From Lachnospiraceae bacterium UBA7086 (GTDB lineage Bacteria > Bacillota > Clostridia > Lachnospirales > Lachnospiraceae): DNA of 64,000 bases. The DNA lies in the NCBI GenBank assembly GCA_002492525.1, contig DKZA01000008.1:62001-126000 (forward strand), in the 5' to 3' direction. A program made the position numbers and the translations under genes. Below are positions 24,999 through 34,825 of this stretch, in pieces (the first letter of the stretch is position 1; the number at the start of each line of letters is the position of its first letter). The notes beneath the pieces are model-generated. The model was not told the DNA's origin, searched no databases, and was given only the letters and a program-made list of their open reading frames with translations.

Positions 24999-25835
24999 TC
25001 ATCCTTCCCCTATTTTCTTATGAAGCACTGCTAAGAAACTCTCCGTATTCAACTTTAAAATCCCAATGGTCTTATCTGCCCTGCGCACCACAATCCTGTG
25101 GCCCGTCTGCAGCGTGATCTTTTGGCTGCCGTCAAAACTGGCCTCCATCCGCTGTAAGCCTCCATCCTTTCCTCTGGGAATTTCAATCGCGATCTCATCC
25201 TCCGGCGCGAACACGATACTTCTGGTGTTTAGCGTATGAGGACAGATTGGCGTTAAAAGAATCATTTTGGCCCCTGGTCTCACGATCGGCCCGCCTGCAG
25301 ACAAATTGTAGGCAGTAGATCCGGTAGGAGTAGCCACGATCATCCCGTCCGCACAGTAAGTGGTTAAAAACTGTCCATTGACATAGATATGAAATGTCAA
25401 TATCTGCAGAGAACCGCACCGAGAAATCACAATATCATTGAGGGCATAATCCTCCTGTGTTTTCTCCTGTTTTTCTACTCTGCCCGAGAGCATCATACGG
25501 TTCTCCCTGATGAAATCACCCTGTAACAACTTGTCCAGTGCTTCCTCTACATGAGCGCTCTCCACTTCCGCCAGATATCCCAACGTGCCAAGATTAATTC
25601 CCACAAGAGGAATATCGCTGTCCATCATATTCCGGGCCGCCCGCAGCATAGTGCCGTCTCCTCCCAACACCAGTGCGCAGTCCGTCCCCTGACTGCCAAA
25701 ATGCATCAACTTCTGCTTTTCATTTTTGACACACACCGCACTGGCGCCATGATTTTCAAGATAGCTTATAATTTTTTGGGTTATACCGCCCTGTGGATCC
25801 TTCACCTCGTTGGTGATCAGATAAAACCTTTTCAT
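24999..25835 (-). CDS. nadK: NAD kinase
   Basis: Phosphorylates NAD to NADP. The 278-residue protein has the diagnostic GGDGTMLRAAR motif near 55-65, NLGTLGYLAE, and the second conserved patch TPTGSTAYNLSAGGPIV. GAGGT lies about 10 nt before the ATG; the gene begins only 3 nt after the tlyA stop. Confidence 0.97.
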   Translation of the reverse strand: MKRFYLITNEVKDPQGGITQKIISYLENHGASAVCVKNEKQKLMHFGSQGTDCALVLGGDGTMLRAARNMMDSDIPLVGINLGTLGYLAEVESAHVEEALDKLLQGDFIRENRMMLSGRVEKQEKTQEDYALNDIVISRCGSLQILTFHIYVNGQFLTTYCADGMIVATPTGSTAYNLSAGGPIVRPGAKMILLTPICPHTLNTRSIVFAPEDEIAIEIPRGKDGGLQRMEASFDGSQKITLQTGHRIVVRRADKTIGILKLNTESFLAVLHKKIGEG

Positions 25836-25838
25836 CCG

Positions 25839-26735
25839 CTATTTTACCTCATCCAGCTTATCGTGCGCCTCCGCAATCACCTGCCGGATACGCTCTGTCA
25901 TCTCCTGTCTGTGAGAAATCCCGCTCTTGTGTACTAAAAGAGTATCCAGTGCCCCCAATGCCTCCGTCTCAGTCATAGCGCTGACCTCTTCGGAAACAGA
26001 TTCCCTTTTTTCAATCCACAGAAGATACTCAATATTACCCTCTGGTCCTTTCACCGGAGAATAGGTAAGTCCGTTTACCGCAAATCCTATCATATCAGCA
26101 TAATCGATCACCTTATGCACCACCTCTGCATGCACTTCGGGATCCCTCACCACACCCTTTTTCCCCACTTTATCTCTACCGGCCTCAAACTGCGGTTTGA
26201 TCAGACATACCATATAACCATGCCCGCGCAGCAAATTTCTGGCTGGAATCAGGATTTTGGTCAAAGATATAAAAGAAACATCCACCGAAGCGAAATCCAC
26301 AGGTTCCGGAATCTCGGCATCCGTGACATATCTGAAATTTGTTTTCTCCATACAGACCACTCGCGCATCGTTTCTAAGCTTCCAGGCTAACTGACCATGT
26401 CCCACATCAACAGCATACACCTTGGCCGCGCCGTTTTGCAGCATACAGTCTGTAAAGCCTCCCGTGGAAGCACCGATATCCATACACACGTTATTTATCA
26501 GGCTGATGGGAAATTCTAAAAGCGCACGTTCTAATTTCAATCCCCCGCGGCTCACATATGGCAGCGGATTTCCCTTCACCTCAATCCGTATTTTACTCTC
26601 GTCAAACATGGTACCCGCCTTATCTTCCCGCTGGCCGTCTACAAAGACATTCCCCGTCATCAGAAGCGCCTTTGCTTTCTCCCGGGACTGCGCATAACCC
26701 TGTCTGACCAGAATCATATCCAGTCTTTCCTTCAT
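25839..26735 (-). CDS. TlyA-family rRNA 2'-O-methyltransferase
   Basis: A 298-residue protein with an N-terminal S4 RNA-binding domain (MKERLDMILVRQGYAQSREK, then GNVFVDGQ) and an FtsJ-like SAM-dependent methyltransferase domain (VCMDIGASTGGFTDCML, YAVDVGHGQL, DFASVDVSFISL, LIKPQFEAGR). Actinobacterial TlyA methylates 16S C1409 and 23S C1920; the target here is inferred from the family. Equivalent to Bacillus YqxC, it sits between dxs and nadK as there. Confidence 0.93.
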   Translation of the reverse strand: MKERLDMILVRQGYAQSREKAKALLMTGNVFVDGQREDKAGTMFDESKIRIEVKGNPLPYVSRGGLKLERALLEFPISLINNVCMDIGASTGGFTDCMLQNGAAKVYAVDVGHGQLAWKLRNDARVVCMEKTNFRYVTDAEIPEPVDFASVDVSFISLTKILIPARNLLRGHGYMVCLIKPQFEAGRDKVGKKGVVRDPEVHAEVVHKVIDYADMIGFAVNGLTYSPVKGPEGNIEYLLWIEKRESVSEEVSAMTETEALGALDTLLVHKSGISHRQEMTERIRQVIAEAHDKLDEVK

Positions 26736-26741
26736 AAACCC

Positions 26742-28616
26742 CTACTTATCCGTCATGGATTGAAACTTCGCCCTGACCTTTTCTACAATAGAAATTGCAT
26801 CAATGCCAATCTCCTGCTTTAATAATTCCACATTGCCATGTTCCACATATTCATCCGGGATCGTGATACCAAGCACCTGCGTGGACACACCAAGGGAATC
26901 CACATACTCCCTGACCTTTTCTCCATAACCGCCGCTGGCAACATTCTCTTCCATCGTTACAATCAGCCGGTGCATCCTGCAGGCCTCGCGGATTGCCTCT
27001 TCATCGATAGGCTTCACGAACCTGGCGTTTGTCAGCGAACAGGCAAACCCCTGTTCTATCAACTGCTCGCGGACAGTCAGCGCCACTTTTACCATACTGC
27101 CCACAGCCAGGAGCATGATATCCCTCTCCTGATAAACCGCCTCACTCTTACCATACACAATGGGCGCACGATTATCTTTCAGACCGTCAAAAGCCTCTCC
27201 TCTGGGATAGCGAATCGCCATAGGTCCCCCGAAAGCAAGCGCAAATTTTATCATATCGGAAAGCTCCCATTTATTCTTAGGCGCCATAATATGCATATTC
27301 GGTATGGAAGACAGATAAGACAAATCGAAAATGCCCTGATGCGTTTCCCCATCACTGCCCACCAATCCTGCTCGATCGATACAAAATACCACCGGAAGAT
27401 TCTGAATACACACATCATGCAGAATCTGATCATAAGCCCGCTGCAGGAACGAAGAATAAATCGCCACGATAGGCTTTAATCCTCCTGCCGCAAGCCCTGC
27501 CGCAAAAGTCACCGCATGTTCCTCCGCAATTCCCACATCAAAGAACCGTTCCGGATACATATTACGGAAACGTTTCAGACCCGTACCGTCCGGCATGGCC
27601 GCCGTGATAGCCACCACTTTTTCATCCCGTTGACCCAGCTTACACATAACCGTAGAAAAGATATCCGTGTAGTTTGCTTTCATCCGTGGAAAGCTGGGAA
27701 TACCAGTCTCTATGTCAAAAGGCTCCGCTCCATGAAATCTGGCCGGATGCCGTTCTGCCGGCGCATAGCCCCTGCCTTTTTGCGTGATCACATGGACAAG
27801 CACCGCCTTCTTGACTTTTCTTGCCTCTTTAAACATATGTACCATTTCCGGAATGTTATGTCCATCCACCGGTCCCAGATAAGTAATTCCCATATCCTCA
27901 AAAAACATACCCGGCACTACCAGATGCTTAAAGCTGCTCTTGGCACGCCTGATCTGAGACACCACTTTATCACCATATTTGGATTTACCATGCAAAGAAT
28001 TATAGACACCTTCTTTTAAACCAAGATACGTGTCCGCCGTACGGATATTGTTCAGATATTTGGAAACTCCGCCCACATTCTCGGAAATAGACATGTTATT
28101 ATCATTTAGTACAATAATAAAATTGGTTTCAAGACGCGACGCATTATTCAAAGCTTCATATGCCATGCCGCCCGTAAGAGAACCATCTCCGATCACGGAT
28201 ACAATGGTCTGACAGCCGCCTTGGATATCCCGGGCTTTTACCATGCCAAGCCCGGCGGATATGGAAGTAGAACTATGCCCTGTATCAAAACAGTCACATT
28301 CACTCTCTTTGCGTTTTGGGAAACCGCTCATACCGCCAAACTTACGCAAATTGACGAATCCGTCCCGCCTGCCGGTCAGAATCTTATGCGTATAGGATTG
28401 ATGTCCTACATCCCAAATCAACTTATCTTCCGGCAGATTCAAAAACAAATGCAGCGCCATCGTCAGCTCAACTGCTCCTAAGTTAGATCCCAGATGACCG
28501 CCTGTCACACTGATGGTCTGAATCAGAAACTGTCTGATCTCTTCCGCCAAAACGCCATAATCTTCCGGTGCAATCTGCTTAATATCATTTGCCTGTTCAA
28601 TCTTTTCTAATAACAT
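26742..28616 (-). CDS. dxs: 1-deoxy-D-xylulose-5-phosphate synthase
   Basis: TPP-dependent first enzyme of the MEP isoprenoid pathway, condensing pyruvate and glyceraldehyde-3-phosphate. The 624-residue protein has the three transketolase-like domains: FDTGHSSTSIS, the TPP site VIGDGSLTGGMAYEALN with downstream LNDNNMSI, then VGIAEEHAVTFAAG, CIDRAGLVGSDGETHQG, and a C-terminal domain with VTMEENVASGGYG. AAGGGG lies before the ATG. It is adjacent to ispA, so two isoprenoid steps are co-transcribed. Confidence 0.98.
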   Translation of the reverse strand: MLLEKIEQANDIKQIAPEDYGVLAEEIRQFLIQTISVTGGHLGSNLGAVELTMALHLFLNLPEDKLIWDVGHQSYTHKILTGRRDGFVNLRKFGGMSGFPKRKESECDCFDTGHSSTSISAGLGMVKARDIQGGCQTIVSVIGDGSLTGGMAYEALNNASRLETNFIIVLNDNNMSISENVGGVSKYLNNIRTADTYLGLKEGVYNSLHGKSKYGDKVVSQIRRAKSSFKHLVVPGMFFEDMGITYLGPVDGHNIPEMVHMFKEARKVKKAVLVHVITQKGRGYAPAERHPARFHGAEPFDIETGIPSFPRMKANYTDIFSTVMCKLGQRDEKVVAITAAMPDGTGLKRFRNMYPERFFDVGIAEEHAVTFAAGLAAGGLKPIVAIYSSFLQRAYDQILHDVCIQNLPVVFCIDRAGLVGSDGETHQGIFDLSYLSSIPNMHIMAPKNKWELSDMIKFALAFGGPMAIRYPRGEAFDGLKDNRAPIVYGKSEAVYQERDIMLLAVGSMVKVALTVREQLIEQGFACSLTNARFVKPIDEEAIREACRMHRLIVTMEENVASGGYGEKVREYVDSLGVSTQVLGITIPDEYVEHGNVELLKQEIGIDAISIVEKVRAKFQSMTDK

Positions 28617-28626
28617 GGTACGCCCC

Positions 28627-29529
28627 TTATTTTTCTCTGTAGATCAACTGCTCCACCAACTTTTCCAGAAAGAGATTCCGTTCCCTGAAAGACTGCAGGG
28701 TGGTAATCGCTTCCCGGGATAATTCCTCCACCTGTTTCCTGGATTCTTCCAGACCATGCATGGACACATAAGTAAGCTTGTTGTTTTTCTCATCACTTCC
28801 CACAGGTTTACCTAATACTTCCAGACTGCTTGTTACATCCAGAATATCATCCTGAACCTGAAACGCTATGCCAATATTATAAGCACATTTTTCAATCCGT
28901 GAGACCGCCTCATCCTCCGCGCCTGCCAGTACCGCGCCAATCATCATCGCTGCCTGAATCAAAGCCGCCGTCTTATGTTCATGGATATAAAGCAGCATGT
29001 CTTTGGTCACATTTTCCTCCGGGTCTTCCGCCTTAAGATCCGCGCACTGTCCGCCGATCATACCATAAATACCCGCCTTCTTCCCAAGAATCTGCAAAGC
29101 CTGCGCTATTTTCTGAATTTCTGTCGTATCTTCCGCATGATCAAAAGCTGACGCCGCCGTCTCAAAAGCATAATTGAGCAATCCATCCCCTGCCAGCACA
29201 GCCATTCCTTCCCCATAAACAATATGGGTGGTCTTACGGCCTCTGCGATAGTCATCATTATCCATGGCCGGCAGATCGTCGTGTACCAGAGAATAGGTAT
29301 GAATACATTCCAACGCCATCATAAAACGGGCGAGGCACTCTCCTGCACCGCCAAACAATGCCGCTGTCTCTGCCATCAGCATAGGGCGCAGCCTTTTCCC
29401 ACCGCCTAAAACAGCATAATTCATAGCCTCTATCACCGTACGCTGATAGCCGTCCTCTTTGGGCAGATATGCCTCAATCATTTTCTCAATCTGTCCGGTT
29501 TTGTATTGTATCTCTTCCTTAAAATTCAT
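28627..29529 (-). CDS. ispA: Polyprenyl synthetase (farnesyl/geranylgeranyl diphosphate synthase)
   Basis: A 300-residue trans-prenyltransferase. The first aspartate-rich motif is HDDLPAMDNDD (DDxxxxD form) and the second FQVQDDILDVTS (DDxxD). GGGKRLRPML is the conserved basic patch. Product length cannot be fixed from sequence; ispA is the usual gene between xseB and dxs. The ATG overlaps the xseB 3' end by 11 nt. Confidence 0.95.
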   Translation of the reverse strand: MNFKEEIQYKTGQIEKMIEAYLPKEDGYQRTVIEAMNYAVLGGGKRLRPMLMAETAALFGGAGECLARFMMALECIHTYSLVHDDLPAMDNDDYRRGRKTTHIVYGEGMAVLAGDGLLNYAFETAASAFDHAEDTTEIQKIAQALQILGKKAGIYGMIGGQCADLKAEDPEENVTKDMLLYIHEHKTAALIQAAMMIGAVLAGAEDEAVSRIEKCAYNIGIAFQVQDDILDVTSSLEVLGKPVGSDEKNNKLTYVSMHGLEESRKQVEELSREAITTLQSFRERNLFLEKLVEQLIYREK

Positions 29530-29761
29530 CTAAACCACCATCTTCATTAATCTGCAGTACTTTTTTTTCTACCTGATCTATGGTCGCATTACAATGCTGC
29601 AATAATCTCATACCCCTATTATACTCACGAAAAGATTCCTCCAGCGTAATCTCCTCCGACTCCAGATGGGCAATCACTTCCTCAATCTGTTCAAAAGTAT
29701 CTTCCAGAGATAACGGCCGTTCTTTTTCTTCTTCCCCCACGATAGTATCCTCACTTTTCAT
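29519..29761 (-). CDS. xseB: Exodeoxyribonuclease VII small subunit
   Basis: An 80-residue small subunit partnering XseA in ATP-independent ssDNA degradation. It contains SLEDTFEQIEEVIAHLESEEITLEE, split by the family as the conserved helix pair, and a helix with EYNRGMRLLQHC. The N-terminal 18 residues are an acidic extension. GGAGG lies 6 nt before the ATG; the gene lies between xseA and ispA. Confidence 0.95.
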   Translation of the reverse strand: MKSEDTIVGEEEKERPLSLEDTFEQIEEVIAHLESEEITLEESFREYNRGMRLLQHCNATIDQVEKKVLQINEDGGLDEF

Positions 29762-29788
29762 TCTGATCCTCCATGTGACGACAATATC

Positions 29789-31039
29789 CTACAAACTGTT
29801 TTCCTCCTCTGCCGCCACATCCTCTTTGCTTCCTATATACTCTTCTGTCTGTTTATCCGTCACAAATGCGTTGATAAGACCATCCTTCACATATACCTTA
29901 ATCTGATCTCCCAAAGCAGTCTGGTGTATGCTTGATAAGGTTCTTCCCTCCTTATCCGCCACATACGAATACCCCTGGTTCAGCTTATCCAAGGGTGAAA
30001 GTCCCTTCATCTGCTCCACATACAGCGCCATCCTGTGCTTTAAGCCAACCAGCCGTCCCTCCATCAGATTCTGAAGTTTTTCCTCTAAAGATAACGCCTG
30101 TGTTCTTTTCATGCGAATCATATTTACCGGACTGACATATTTTAATCTCACACCATACTGTTGTGTTTCCCTGCGCATACGCTGGATTACCATCGTACAC
30201 AGATGTTTCATGGTATAAGCATACTCATCCAGTCTCTCCTGCATCTGCCCCATATCATAGACGGCAAGTTCCGCCGCCGCTGATGGTGTAGGTGCCCGCA
30301 AATCCGCCACGAAATCCGCAATAGTCGTATCCGTCTCATGACCCACCGCCGAAATAATCGGAACGCTGCAATCAAATATGGCCTGGGCCACCGCCTCCTC
30401 ATTGAACGCCCAAAGATCTTCGATGGAACCGCCGCCTCTGCCTACAATCATCGTATCCACACCTTGTCTCTCCAACGCCCGGATACCATTTATAATACTG
30501 GGAACTGCCGCCTCCCCCTGCACAATCGCGGGATAAAGGATGATCTGCACATAAGGATTTCTTCTTGTGGCAATATTGATGATATCCCGTACTGCGGCAC
30601 CCGTAGAGGCAGTCACCACTCCCAATGTCCTGATATAGCGTGGAATCGGCTGTTTATACTGAGCAGCAAACATTCCCCGCTCCTCCAGATCCCGTTTCAA
30701 TCGCTCATACCGCTCATAAAGCGCTCCCGCTCCATCCAGGGAAATCTCCCGCGCATAAAGCTGATATTTACCATCCCTCTCGTAAACATCCACACTGCCG
30801 CTTACAACGACCTGCTGACCTTCCGCCATCTGAAAGGTCAGTCCCTTACGGAAAGATGAAAACATAACGCACGATATTGTTCCTTTACTATCCTTTAATG
30901 TAAAATAAATATGTCCAGAGGGATGATATTTACAATTGCTGACCTCTCCCTTAACCCGGATTGCCTGCAACATAAAATCCTGCGTGAACATATTTTTAAT
31001 ATAAGAATTGACCTGTGTAACTGTATATACATTCTGCAT
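29789..31039 (-). CDS. xseA: Exodeoxyribonuclease VII large subunit
   Basis: A 416-residue catalytic subunit of exonuclease VII. The N-terminal OB fold begins VYTVTQVNSYIKNMF and contains VKGEVSNCKYHPSGHIYFTL; the catalytic core contains VVTASTGAAVRDII, DTMIVGRGGGSIEDLW and SAVGHETDTTIADFVAD. The long C-terminal helical part follows. The start at 31039 (MQNVYTVTQV) fits the family; the longer form reads through the nusB gap. Confidence 0.97.
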   Translation of the reverse strand: MQNVYTVTQVNSYIKNMFTQDFMLQAIRVKGEVSNCKYHPSGHIYFTLKDSKGTISCVMFSSFRKGLTFQMAEGQQVVVSGSVDVYERDGKYQLYAREISLDGAGALYERYERLKRDLEERGMFAAQYKQPIPRYIRTLGVVTASTGAAVRDIINIATRRNPYVQIILYPAIVQGEAAVPSIINGIRALERQGVDTMIVGRGGGSIEDLWAFNEEAVAQAIFDCSVPIISAVGHETDTTIADFVADLRAPTPSAAAELAVYDMGQMQERLDEYAYTMKHLCTMVIQRMRRETQQYGVRLKYVSPVNMIRMKRTQALSLEEKLQNLMEGRLVGLKHRMALYVEQMKGLSPLDKLNQGYSYVADKEGRTLSSIHQTALGDQIKVYVKDGLINAFVTDKQTEEYIGSKEDVAAEEENSL

Positions 31040-31052
31040 GAGAGTACCTGCT

Positions 31053-31448
31053 TTATGCAAATTTGGCCAGAATACCATTCACAAATCCGGAAGACGCATC
31101 CTGACCGAATTTCTTGGCAAGTTCTACCGCCTCGTTAATTGCCACGCCTGTAGGAACATCCTCATCATAGCAAATCTCATAAACGGCAAGTCTTAAAATC
31201 GTCAAATCAACCTTGCTCATTCTGGTGGTATCCCACCCCTCTGCCTTCTCATTTAACCGGCTGTCAATTTCCGAAAGTTTCTCAAAAATCTTTCGGAATT
31301 TCTCAGAAACATAAACAGCATCTTCTTGCTGCGCAGCATCTTCATCCTCGAAAAAGAGCTGTTCCTGCTCCGGCATATCTTCCATCTTGTTAAACTCCAC
31401 GCGAAACAGTAATTTAAAAATCTGCTCCCGCAACTCTCTTCTGCTCAT
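31053..31448 (-). CDS. nusB: Transcription antitermination factor NusB
   Basis: A 131-residue all-helical factor needed for rRNA antitermination with NusE. It begins MSRRELREQIFKLLF, and the C-terminal half has WDTTRMSKVDLTILRLA, YEICYDEDVPTGVAINEAVELAK and FVNGILAK, all typical. A central acidic insertion (about 20-50) is common in Clostridia. It is preceded by an asp23-like gene and followed by xseA, as expected. Confidence 0.97.
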   Translation of the reverse strand: MSRRELREQIFKLLFRVEFNKMEDMPEQEQLFFEDEDAAQQEDAVYVSEKFRKIFEKLSEIDSRLNEKAEGWDTTRMSKVDLTILRLAVYEICYDEDVPTGVAINEAVELAKKFGQDASSGFVNGILAKFA

Positions 31449-31466
31449 ATCAACTCCCGCTCTGCC

Positions 31467-31859
31467 TTATTTATCTTTTGTCACATTGATACCCGCAATA
31501 CGGATATTCACATCCAATACCTCTAATCCTGTCATATTCTCTATGGCACTTTTCACTTTATTCTGCACGCGCTGGCAGGTAGCCGGAATATTATATCCAT
31601 ACTCCATGGTAATCGCAAGTTCCACCTTTACCTTTTTGTTGGATACATAAACCCTGGCACCTTTATTAAGGCTTCTGACACCCACTCTGCTAAGCAGCTC
31701 ATTGGTCATATTCCCGGCCATAGCCGCCACACCGTCCACCTCTGTAGCTGCCAGAGCAGCAATCATAGCTACCACATCATCTGCAATCTTTACAGTGCCA
31801 AACTTTTCATCTTCGTGCAACACATAGGAGTTTCTGGTTGTTTCTTGTTCCATAAGCAT
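31467..31859 (-). CDS. Asp23/Gls24 family envelope stress response protein
   Basis: A protein of about 130 residues with the Asp23 core: FGTVKIADDVVAMIAALAA, EVDGVAAMAG, VSNKKVKVELAITMEYGYNI, and a C-terminal VLDVNIRIAGINV. Related to YqhY of Bacillus, which is essential for normal lipid metabolism there and lies next to nusB. Three ATGs occur within 15 nt (31865, 31859, 31853); 31859 has AAAGG at the best distance (7 nt). It is the first gene of the large nusB-xse-isp-dxs-argR-recN block. Confidence 0.9.
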   Translation of the reverse strand: MLMEQETTRNSYVLHEDEKFGTVKIADDVVAMIAALAATEVDGVAAMAGNMTNELLSRVGVRSLNKGARVYVSNKKVKVELAITMEYGYNIPATCQRVQNKVKSAIENMTGLEVLDVNIRIAGINVTKDK

Positions 31860-31886
31860 AACCATACCTTTCTCTCATTTGGATTA

Positions 31887-31915
31887 AGTATATCAAAATT
31901 TCTTTTTTTTGCCTA
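31887..31915 (-). promoter_or_regulatory. Candidate promoter for the asp23-nusB-...-recN operon
   Basis: Minus strand TAGGCA (31910-31915), a 17-bp A-rich spacer, and TATACT (31887-31892), about 30 nt before the asp23 start. The -35 is only a 4/6 match. Confidence 0.45.
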
Positions 31916-31927
31916 GCCCTATTCGGT

Positions 31928-33124
31928 TTAAAGCCAAAAGCTCATACTGTACTGCTTCTCATTGTCAGTATAAGACACTGCGCCGTCCGGACAATCCAGA
32001 TAACGGAAAATTCCCTGTTCCAGAATCAGCGCCGTATGCATCTGCCGGTAAGTCTCATAATCGGCGCATTTTAATGTCACATAAGTATTTCCCTTCTCAT
32101 ATCCTTCCTCAAAAATCTGTACCAGTCTTTCTTCATTCCACTCTGTAAAATAAACCCCTTCCCGCACATAATAATTGGCATCCATAGCGGTACACTCCGG
32201 CAGTTCCACTACATTATCCAATGTATGCGTCAATTCCAGCTGTTTCGTTGTCACACACAGATAATCGTAATTGATCGTCGGTATCTTCTCATCCGGATAG
32301 CTATCTTTGCCGCCCACCGCCTGATAAGAAGCGTCCCCCCACGTTGTATCCACATAATAATATTCCCCATCTATCCTCACCAGATTCCAGGCATGTCCTT
32401 CTCCGCCGATTACCCTGCCAAGCACCAGCGTCGCAAAAATATCCGCTTTATTAAGCAGATATTGTGTGGCCTTAGCATATCCCTGGCAAACGGATCTTCC
32501 TTCAATAAACACAGAACAGATATTCTGATTATCCTGGGCCGTTGCATCATAATCCGTATGATGAATCAAATACTCATAGATATATTTTACCTTTGTGTAT
32601 TCGTCCGCCCCCTCCGGCATACCGGCAAGACATTGGTTTACATAATTATCTATCTGTGCCTGTTTTTGTGCAACTTCGCTCTGTGAAAATCGGTATGTTC
32701 CTGTAAAAGTCACCTTTTTCAGCACATCTCCCAAGGTATATTCCGTATAGCTGTATCCATCCACATAAAAAATTTCCGGGTGATCGTTTAATACACACTG
32801 AAACACGTGAGCAATTTTCTCTTTGTCAAAAATAGACAGTTTTACTTCCTGACGGAAATTGGTCAGCGCGTCCAAAATCTCCAGATATGCAATCTGTTCC
32901 GCTTCCGGCAGCTTCTGATAAGCATAACAATTTCCCAGCGACATCTCAATCTGTGCACTGTTTTCGCGTATTACCTGCTCCTGTTCCTCAGACTCAGTCT
33001 GTTCTGCTCCCAGATTTGCCTGCCTGTACAAATTACTTTCTTCATGGGGCAGTTGATACCAGGCATAAGCCAATGCGCCGCTCAGTGTCAACATGCCTGC
33101 CAATAAAACTCCTGTTCTCTTCAT
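31928..33124 (-). CDS. Secreted/anchored transglutaminase-like protein
   Basis: A 398-residue protein with an N-terminal signal sequence or anchor (about 4-24), a charged linker, and a transglutaminase-like core. The catalytic triad candidates are C213 in RSVCQGYAKA, H244 in GEGHAWNLV and D259 in YYYVDTTW, the order and spacing expected for the papain-like fold. Bacterial members often act as extracellular peptidases or cross-linkers; the substrate is unknown. The gene is alone between prfC and asp23 on the same strand. GGAGGAGGG precedes the ATG by about 10 nt. Confidence 0.85.
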   Translation of the reverse strand: MKRTGVLLAGMLTLSGALAYAWYQLPHEESNLYRQANLGAEQTESEEQEQVIRENSAQIEMSLGNCYAYQKLPEAEQIAYLEILDALTNFRQEVKLSIFDKEKIAHVFQCVLNDHPEIFYVDGYSYTEYTLGDVLKKVTFTGTYRFSQSEVAQKQAQIDNYVNQCLAGMPEGADEYTKVKYIYEYLIHHTDYDATAQDNQNICSVFIEGRSVCQGYAKATQYLLNKADIFATLVLGRVIGGEGHAWNLVRIDGEYYYVDTTWGDASYQAVGGKDSYPDEKIPTINYDYLCVTTKQLELTHTLDNVVELPECTAMDANYYVREGVYFTEWNEERLVQIFEEGYEKGNTYVTLKCADYETYRQMHTALILEQGIFRYLDCPDGAVSYTDNEKQYSMSFWL

Positions 33125-33166
33125 AGACTGATGCCCTCCTCCCCCAAAATATCACTTGCGTATTCT

Positions 33167-34759
33167 TTAGTTTCTTCCAAACTCTGATAAAATCAAACCT
33201 TCGTTCCTGTCTAGTGTCATACCGATACTCCACTGATTGACAAACAATAAAAGCGGATTCCCCTTTAAATCTTTAATCTTCTTCATATCGGAAGTCCCTG
33301 TCAGCTTGTCCAGATCAATCTCTTTATTCTCAATCCACCGGATATGCTCATAAGGAAGATTCTCCAGCTTAATTTCTACATTATACTCATTTTCCAGGCG
33401 ATATTTTAAGACATCAAACTGCAAAACGCCCACCACACCCACGATAATCTCTTCCATACCGGTATTAAATTCCTGGAAAATCTGAATAGCGCCTTCCTGT
33501 GCAATCTGTGTAATTCCTTTGACAAATTGTTTTCGTTTCATGGTATCTATCTGTCTGACTCTTGCAAAATGTTCCGGCGCAAACGTAGGAATTCCCTCAT
33601 AGGCAAACTCTTCTTTCGGCATACAGATTGTATCCCCGATGGCGAATATACCCGGATCAAAAACCCCGATAATATCCCCTGCATACGCCTCGCTTAAGAT
33701 TTTCCTTTCATCCGCCATAATCTGTTGCGGCTGGGACAGGCGCATTACTTTTCCGCCCTGTACGTGTTTTACTTCCTCGCTCACATCAAACCGGCCGGAA
33801 CAAATCCGCATAAAAGCGATCCTGTCACGGTGCGCCTTATTCATATTGGCCTGGATTTTAAAGACAAAAGCAGAAAAATCATGTTCTACCGGATCGATCA
33901 GTCCAATATCCGCCCTGCGGGCAAGAGGCGTGGTCGTCATCTTTAAAAAATGCTGCAAAAAGATTTCCACACCAAAATTTGTCAATGCAGAGCCAAAGAA
34001 CACCGGTGTCAAATCCCCTGCCTGTATCTGTGCAAGATCATAAGGAGCACTGGCTCCATCCAGAAGCTCAATTTCATCCATCAACTGCACTCTGTTCTTT
34101 GCCCCGATCTGCGCCGTCAGCATCTCTTCTTCCGTAACCGGAATCCTGGTAGCATGTCCTTCTTTTGTCCCTTTCTCCGTATCTGAGTAGGTGATGACAC
34201 ATCTGCTTTCTCTATCATAAACACCCTTAAAGTTCTTCCCTGATCCAATCGGCCAATTGACAGGACAAGTGGCTATCCCAAGTTCCTTCTCAATATCATC
34301 CAAAAGCTCAAAGGTATCATTGGCGTCCCTGTCCATTTTATTGATAAAGGTAAAGATCGGAATATGACGCATCACGCATACTTTAAAAAGCTTGCGGGTC
34401 TGTGCCTCAACCCCCTTAGAAGCATCTATCACCATCACAGCAGAATCCGCTGCCATCAGCGTTCTGTAGGTATCCTCCGAAAAGTCCTGATGTCCCGGCG
34501 TATCCAGAATATTAATACAAAAACCTCCATATTCAAACTGTAATACAGAAGAGGTTACCGAGATACCTCTCTCCTTCTCTATCTCCATCCAGTCAGACAC
34601 CGCATGTCTGGCTGTGGCCTTTCCCTTTACACTGCCTGCCAGATTAATGGCGCCCCCATACAATAAAAATTTCTCGGTAAGAGTTGTTTTCCCCGCGTCC
34701 GGATGCGATATAATCGCAAAAGTCCTTCTTCTGTTAATTTCGTCCGCATAATTGCCCAC
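33167..34759 (-). CDS. prfC: Peptide chain release factor 3
   Basis: Translational GTPase that recycles RF1/RF2. G-domain motifs are SHPDAGKTT (G1), LDTPGHQDF (G3) and FINKMDRD (G4), followed by the RF3-specific middle and C-terminal domains (VGVVGVLQFDVLKYRLENEY). I place the start at GTG 34759 because GGAGGA lies 8 nt upstream and the resulting 530-residue MGNYADEINRRRTFAII matches the usual RF3 length and start. The ATG at 34801 gives 14 extra residues with a weak ribosome-binding site. Confidence 0.95.
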   Translation of the reverse strand: MGNYADEINRRRTFAIISHPDAGKTTLTEKFLLYGGAINLAGSVKGKATARHAVSDWMEIEKERGISVTSSVLQFEYGGFCINILDTPGHQDFSEDTYRTLMAADSAVMVIDASKGVEAQTRKLFKVCVMRHIPIFTFINKMDRDANDTFELLDDIEKELGIATCPVNWPIGSGKNFKGVYDRESRCVITYSDTEKGTKEGHATRIPVTEEEMLTAQIGAKNRVQLMDEIELLDGASAPYDLAQIQAGDLTPVFFGSALTNFGVEIFLQHFLKMTTTPLARRADIGLIDPVEHDFSAFVFKIQANMNKAHRDRIAFMRICSGRFDVSEEVKHVQGGKVMRLSQPQQIMADERKILSEAYAGDIIGVFDPGIFAIGDTICMPKEEFAYEGIPTFAPEHFARVRQIDTMKRKQFVKGITQIAQEGAIQIFQEFNTGMEEIIVGVVGVLQFDVLKYRLENEYNVEIKLENLPYEHIRWIENKEIDLDKLTGTSDMKKIKDLKGNPLLLFVNQWSIGMTLDRNEGLILSEFGRN

Positions 34760-34825
34760 GTTTTTATCCTCCAAACTAGCTTTCTGGTATCGTATTCTCA
34801 TGACCAGCCTGAAAACTTTTCTCCA

